Shown piece by piece: positions 62,184 through 64,000 of a stretch of DNA of 64,000 bases. The DNA comes from Scytonema millei VB511283 (GTDB taxonomy: Bacteria; Cyanobacteriota; Cyanobacteriia; Cyanobacteriales; Chroococcidiopsidaceae): positions 1 through 64,000 of the forward strand of contig NZ_JTJC03000001.1 in the NCBI RefSeq assembly GCF_000817735.3, given 5' to 3'. Below the pieces are notes generated by a model. It ran no database searches. It was not told where the DNA came from and worked only from the letters and a program-made list of their open reading frames with translations. The translations under genes and the position numbers were made by a program. How positions within the stretch are numbered: the first letter of the stretch is position 1; the number at the start of each line of letters is the position of its first letter.

Positions 62184-63275
62184 TTACGACTTACGACTTA
62201 CTAGTGAGGAGTCTATATCTATCAATTTCCTACAGCCACTTAATGCCATTGCTAAACTAAGTTCGTCGCGTAAAATTTCAATAACGTGCTGTACTCCTGT
62301 CTCGCCAGCTACGGCTAAACCCCACAACACGGGACGACCGATCAAAACGGCTTTTGCTCCCAATGCTAGCGCCTTTAAAATGTCAGTACCACGTCTAATT
62401 CCACCATCCATTAAAACCTCTGCACGATCGCCTACAGCCGCGACAATTTCAGACACAGCATCAATCGTGGCGATCGCGCCATCGAGTTGTCTGCCTCCAT
62501 GATTTGAGATAATAATTGCATCAGCGCCAACTTCTACAGCACGTATTGCATCATCCGAACGTAAAATTCCTTTGACCACAAGTGGCAACGGTACGAGCGA
62601 TCGCAACCATGCTAAGTCTTTCCAAGTTACGCCAGGATCGAGTTGTTCGGCAAAATAGGCAAATAAACCCGACTCGCCTTGACGGTAGGGAATATCTAAG
62701 TCTTTGCCTTTTAAATGATTTAAATTGGCTAATTCCATGCCTGGAGGGAGGACAAATTGATTGCGCGTATCCCTCTCCCGTCTCCCTAGAAATGGCGCAT
62801 CTACGGTGACGCACAGCGCCTTTGCACCACATTTATAGACATACTCTACTAAAGCGCGAGTTAAATTGCGATCGCGATGAATATACAATTGAAACCAAGT
62901 ATAAGGATTGGCGATCGCAACTTCTGACATACTTTTTGTAGACAGCGTACTCAACACCATCCCAACACCTGAATGAGCCGCCGCCTTTGCTGTAGCAACT
63001 TCCCCTGCGGGATCGGCTAGACACTGAAAAGCCATTGGTGCAATCAGGATTGGCGCGTTCAAAGATTGCCCTAAAATTGTCGTACTCAAATCTCTTTGAC
63101 TCACATCTACCAACATGCGTGGATGCAGTCGGTAGCGATTGAAAGCAGCGCGATTCTCCTGCAATGTCACTTCATCCCAAGCACCGCTAGTATAGTAATC
63201 CCAAGCCATTTGAGATAGATGTTTGCGTGCCAGCGTTTCGTATTCAAATAGATTGATTGGTTTAGCTGGAATCAT
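62184..63275 (-). CDS. FMN-dependent alpha-hydroxy-acid oxidase (lactate/glycolate oxidase family)
   Basis: 363 residues from ATG 63275. Oxidises L-2-hydroxy acids with FMN; in N2-fixing cyanobacteria a close relative prefers L-lactate, while the plant enzyme prefers glycolate. Seen: ILIAPMAFQ, STLSTKS, WFQLYIHRDR (FMN side), VTVDAPFLGRRERD, catalytic His in SNHGGRQLD, and DGGIRRGTDILKALALGAKAV for FMN phosphate. The ATG overlaps the stop codon of the chorismate mutase gene (ATGA), so the two are translationally coupled. Substrate preference cannot be decided by eye. Confidence 0.94.
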   Translation of the reverse strand: MIPAKPINLFEYETLARKHLSQMAWDYYTSGAWDEVTLQENRAAFNRYRLHPRMLVDVSQRDLSTTILGQSLNAPILIAPMAFQCLADPAGEVATAKAAAHSGVGMVLSTLSTKSMSEVAIANPYTWFQLYIHRDRNLTRALVEYVYKCGAKALCVTVDAPFLGRRERDTRNQFVLPPGMELANLNHLKGKDLDIPYRQGESGLFAYFAEQLDPGVTWKDLAWLRSLVPLPLVVKGILRSDDAIRAVEVGADAIIISNHGGRQLDGAIATIDAVSEIVAAVGDRAEVLMDGGIRRGTDILKALALGAKAVLIGRPVLWGLAVAGETGVQHVIEILRDELSLAMALSGCRKLIDIDSSLVSRKS

Positions 63276-63571
63276 AATTCCTTCGATTCCCAATGCTTCA
63301 ATTCTTCTTCAATAAAATAACCAACTAAATCCCGATATAACTTCTCGATTGCATCAGGATTCAAACCAAATTCCTCCGCCCAAACTCGTCTTCGATCCAA
63401 CATGGTATTCAAGCGATCTATAGCTTTGACACCATCAGTATTTTTTTTGAATTGAGCCGCTGCTTTCACATAAGTAAATCGCTTACCCAGCAATTCTATA
63501 ACTTCGCGATCGATCGCATCAATCTCTTTCCGAATCTCCTCAATATCCAAACATTCTTCTGCGTCTTTCAT
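63272..63571 (-). CDS. AroQ-class chorismate mutase (PchB-like)
   Basis: 99 residues from ATG 63571. All-helical AroQ fold: EEIRKEIDAIDREVIELLGKRFTYVKAAAQFKK carries the Arg/Lys residues that bind chorismate, and RRRVWAEEFGLNPDAIEKLYRDLVGYFIEEEL the second active-site helix. The family converts chorismate to prephenate or, as PchB, splits isochorismate to salicylate; the two cannot be told apart here. The longer frame (to 63610) would begin with 13 residues read from GGGAGCA heptamers and is unlikely. It is followed with overlap by the oxidase gene, an unusual coupling. Confidence 0.88.
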   Translation of the reverse strand: MKDAEECLDIEEIRKEIDAIDREVIELLGKRFTYVKAAAQFKKNTDGVKAIDRLNTMLDRRRVWAEEFGLNPDAIEKLYRDLVGYFIEEELKHWESKEL

Positions 63572-63573
63572 CC

Positions 63574-63604
63574 CCTGCTCCCTACTCCCTGCTCCCTGCT
63601 CCCT
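63574..63604. repeat. Short tandem repeat, (CTCCCTG/CTCCCTA)n
   Basis: Four heptamers CTGCTCCCTACTCCCTGCTCCC in the 36-bp gap between the Nudix regulator and chorismate mutase, giving the latter a misleading upstream open frame. Confidence 0.85.
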
Positions 63605-63606
63605 AT

Positions 63607-64000
63607 TCAAATAAACACCAAAGGTTTATCTTTAAAAGGGGCAAATGCTGTCGCGTCAAATCTGTATAAACTAGCCGGACGACCAGCACCCCGCGAGACT
63701 TTAATTCCCGTGTCGCATAAAAAACCTAGCTTTAATAACTTAGCCCGAAAGTTAGAATAATCAGAAAAGTTTTCACCTAAAACTGTTGTATAAAGCTGAT
63801 ATAAATCGCTTAAAGTAAACATTTCTGGTAACACTTCAAAGGCTACTGGGCTATATTCCAACTTATTTCGCAAACGTCGATGTCCGTATGTCAAAATCTC
63901 ATTGTGATCGAAAGCTAGTTGTGGCACTTCTTTGACAGGATACCAAGCAATCCCGCTGACTCCATCGGCAATCAGTTCTGCATCCTCAAATCTCACCAAG
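63607..64000 (-). CDS. NrtR-type Nudix regulator, C-terminal part (gene continues beyond the window)
   Basis: 131 residues of the C-terminal part. WYPVKEVPQLAFDHNEILTYGHRRLRNKLEYSPVAFEVLPEMFTLSDLYQLYTTVLG is the typical end of an NrtR Nudix domain followed by the winged helix (NFRAKLLKLGFLCDTGIKVSRGAGRPASLYRF). In Synechocystis an NrtR homologue lies beside nadE and represses NAD biosynthesis genes, sensing ADP-ribose. The Nudix box itself is outside the window. The frame is open to the edge. It is first in a minus-strand row leading to nadE. Confidence 0.88.
   Translation of the reverse strand, partial: LVRFEDAELIADGVSGIAWYPVKEVPQLAFDHNEILTYGHRRLRNKLEYSPVAFEVLPEMFTLSDLYQLYTTVLGENFSDYSNFRAKLLKLGFLCDTGIKVSRGAGRPASLYRFDATAFAPFKDKPLVFI

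Overview
The window is chromosomal DNA of a cyanobacterium. It carries psbI (photosystem II), nblA (phycobilisome degradation), cphA (cyanophycin synthesis), an NtcA-era set of cyanobacteria-only small proteins, and very many GCGATCGC (HIP1) octamers. Dense short tandem repeats between genes, the stress-type PRC/DUF2382 proteins and the complete pilus-type chemotaxis cluster would fit a Chroococcidiopsis-like lineage, but that placement is inference. No tRNA, rRNA, CRISPR array or origin was seen.

Layout. 1-4.4 kb (minus): dhaK-dhaL-dhaM, a PEP-dependent dihydroxyacetone kinase whose dhaM is cut at its 3' end by what looks like the end of an IS5-type element. 4.7-9.1 kb: small DUF7219-like protein, single-domain response regulator, def, an HtrA protease and dnaA. 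9.4-14.2 kb: DUF6825-like protein, an ABC1/UbiB kinase, nblA, a creatininase-family hydrolase and KDPG aldolase. 14.3-17.7 kb: three consecutive PRC-barrel/DUF2382 paralogues. 17.9-22.2 kb: sat, a TAT-exported YS-type pseudo-orthocaspase and a WbuC cupin. 22.4-36.5 kb: chemotaxis genes cheR, (TSUP exporter), PatA-like regulator, double CheW, hybrid CheA, PilJ-type MCP, dCache MCP, REC protein and cheB, with an intact IS4-family element inserted between the last two. 36.7-39.5 kb: TPR protein, IscA/SufA-type protein, DUF6930 protein. 39.6-45.0 kb: a divergent pair, a duplicated bis-histidine membrane protein with PAS domain, and a 1250-residue membrane protein that fuses a degenerate site-2-protease-like module to a GlmS-like glutaminase and SIS domain. 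45.3-56 kb: psbI, LptD-like DUF3769 protein, ABC ATPase, dprA, small hypotheticals, SDR, Atx1-like copper chaperone, alaS. 56-64 kb (minus): cphA, tyrosine phosphatase, Uma2 protein, nadE, lactate/glycolate oxidase-family enzyme, chorismate mutase and a partial NrtR-type Nudix regulator.

The most unusual items are the membrane GlmS-like fusion protein with an internal predicted Ntn cysteine, the catalytically substituted caspase homologue, and the repeated finding that intergenic repeat DNA has been incorporated in frame into protein-coding genes (dhaM, the orthocaspase twice, nadE twice). The IS4-family element can be delimited to the base, with a 9-bp target duplication, and it sits in one arm of an older inverted repeat.

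Start sites were revised where the longest open frame began at an unlikely TTG or ran through repeat DNA. All functional names come from motif recognition by eye, with no database search.
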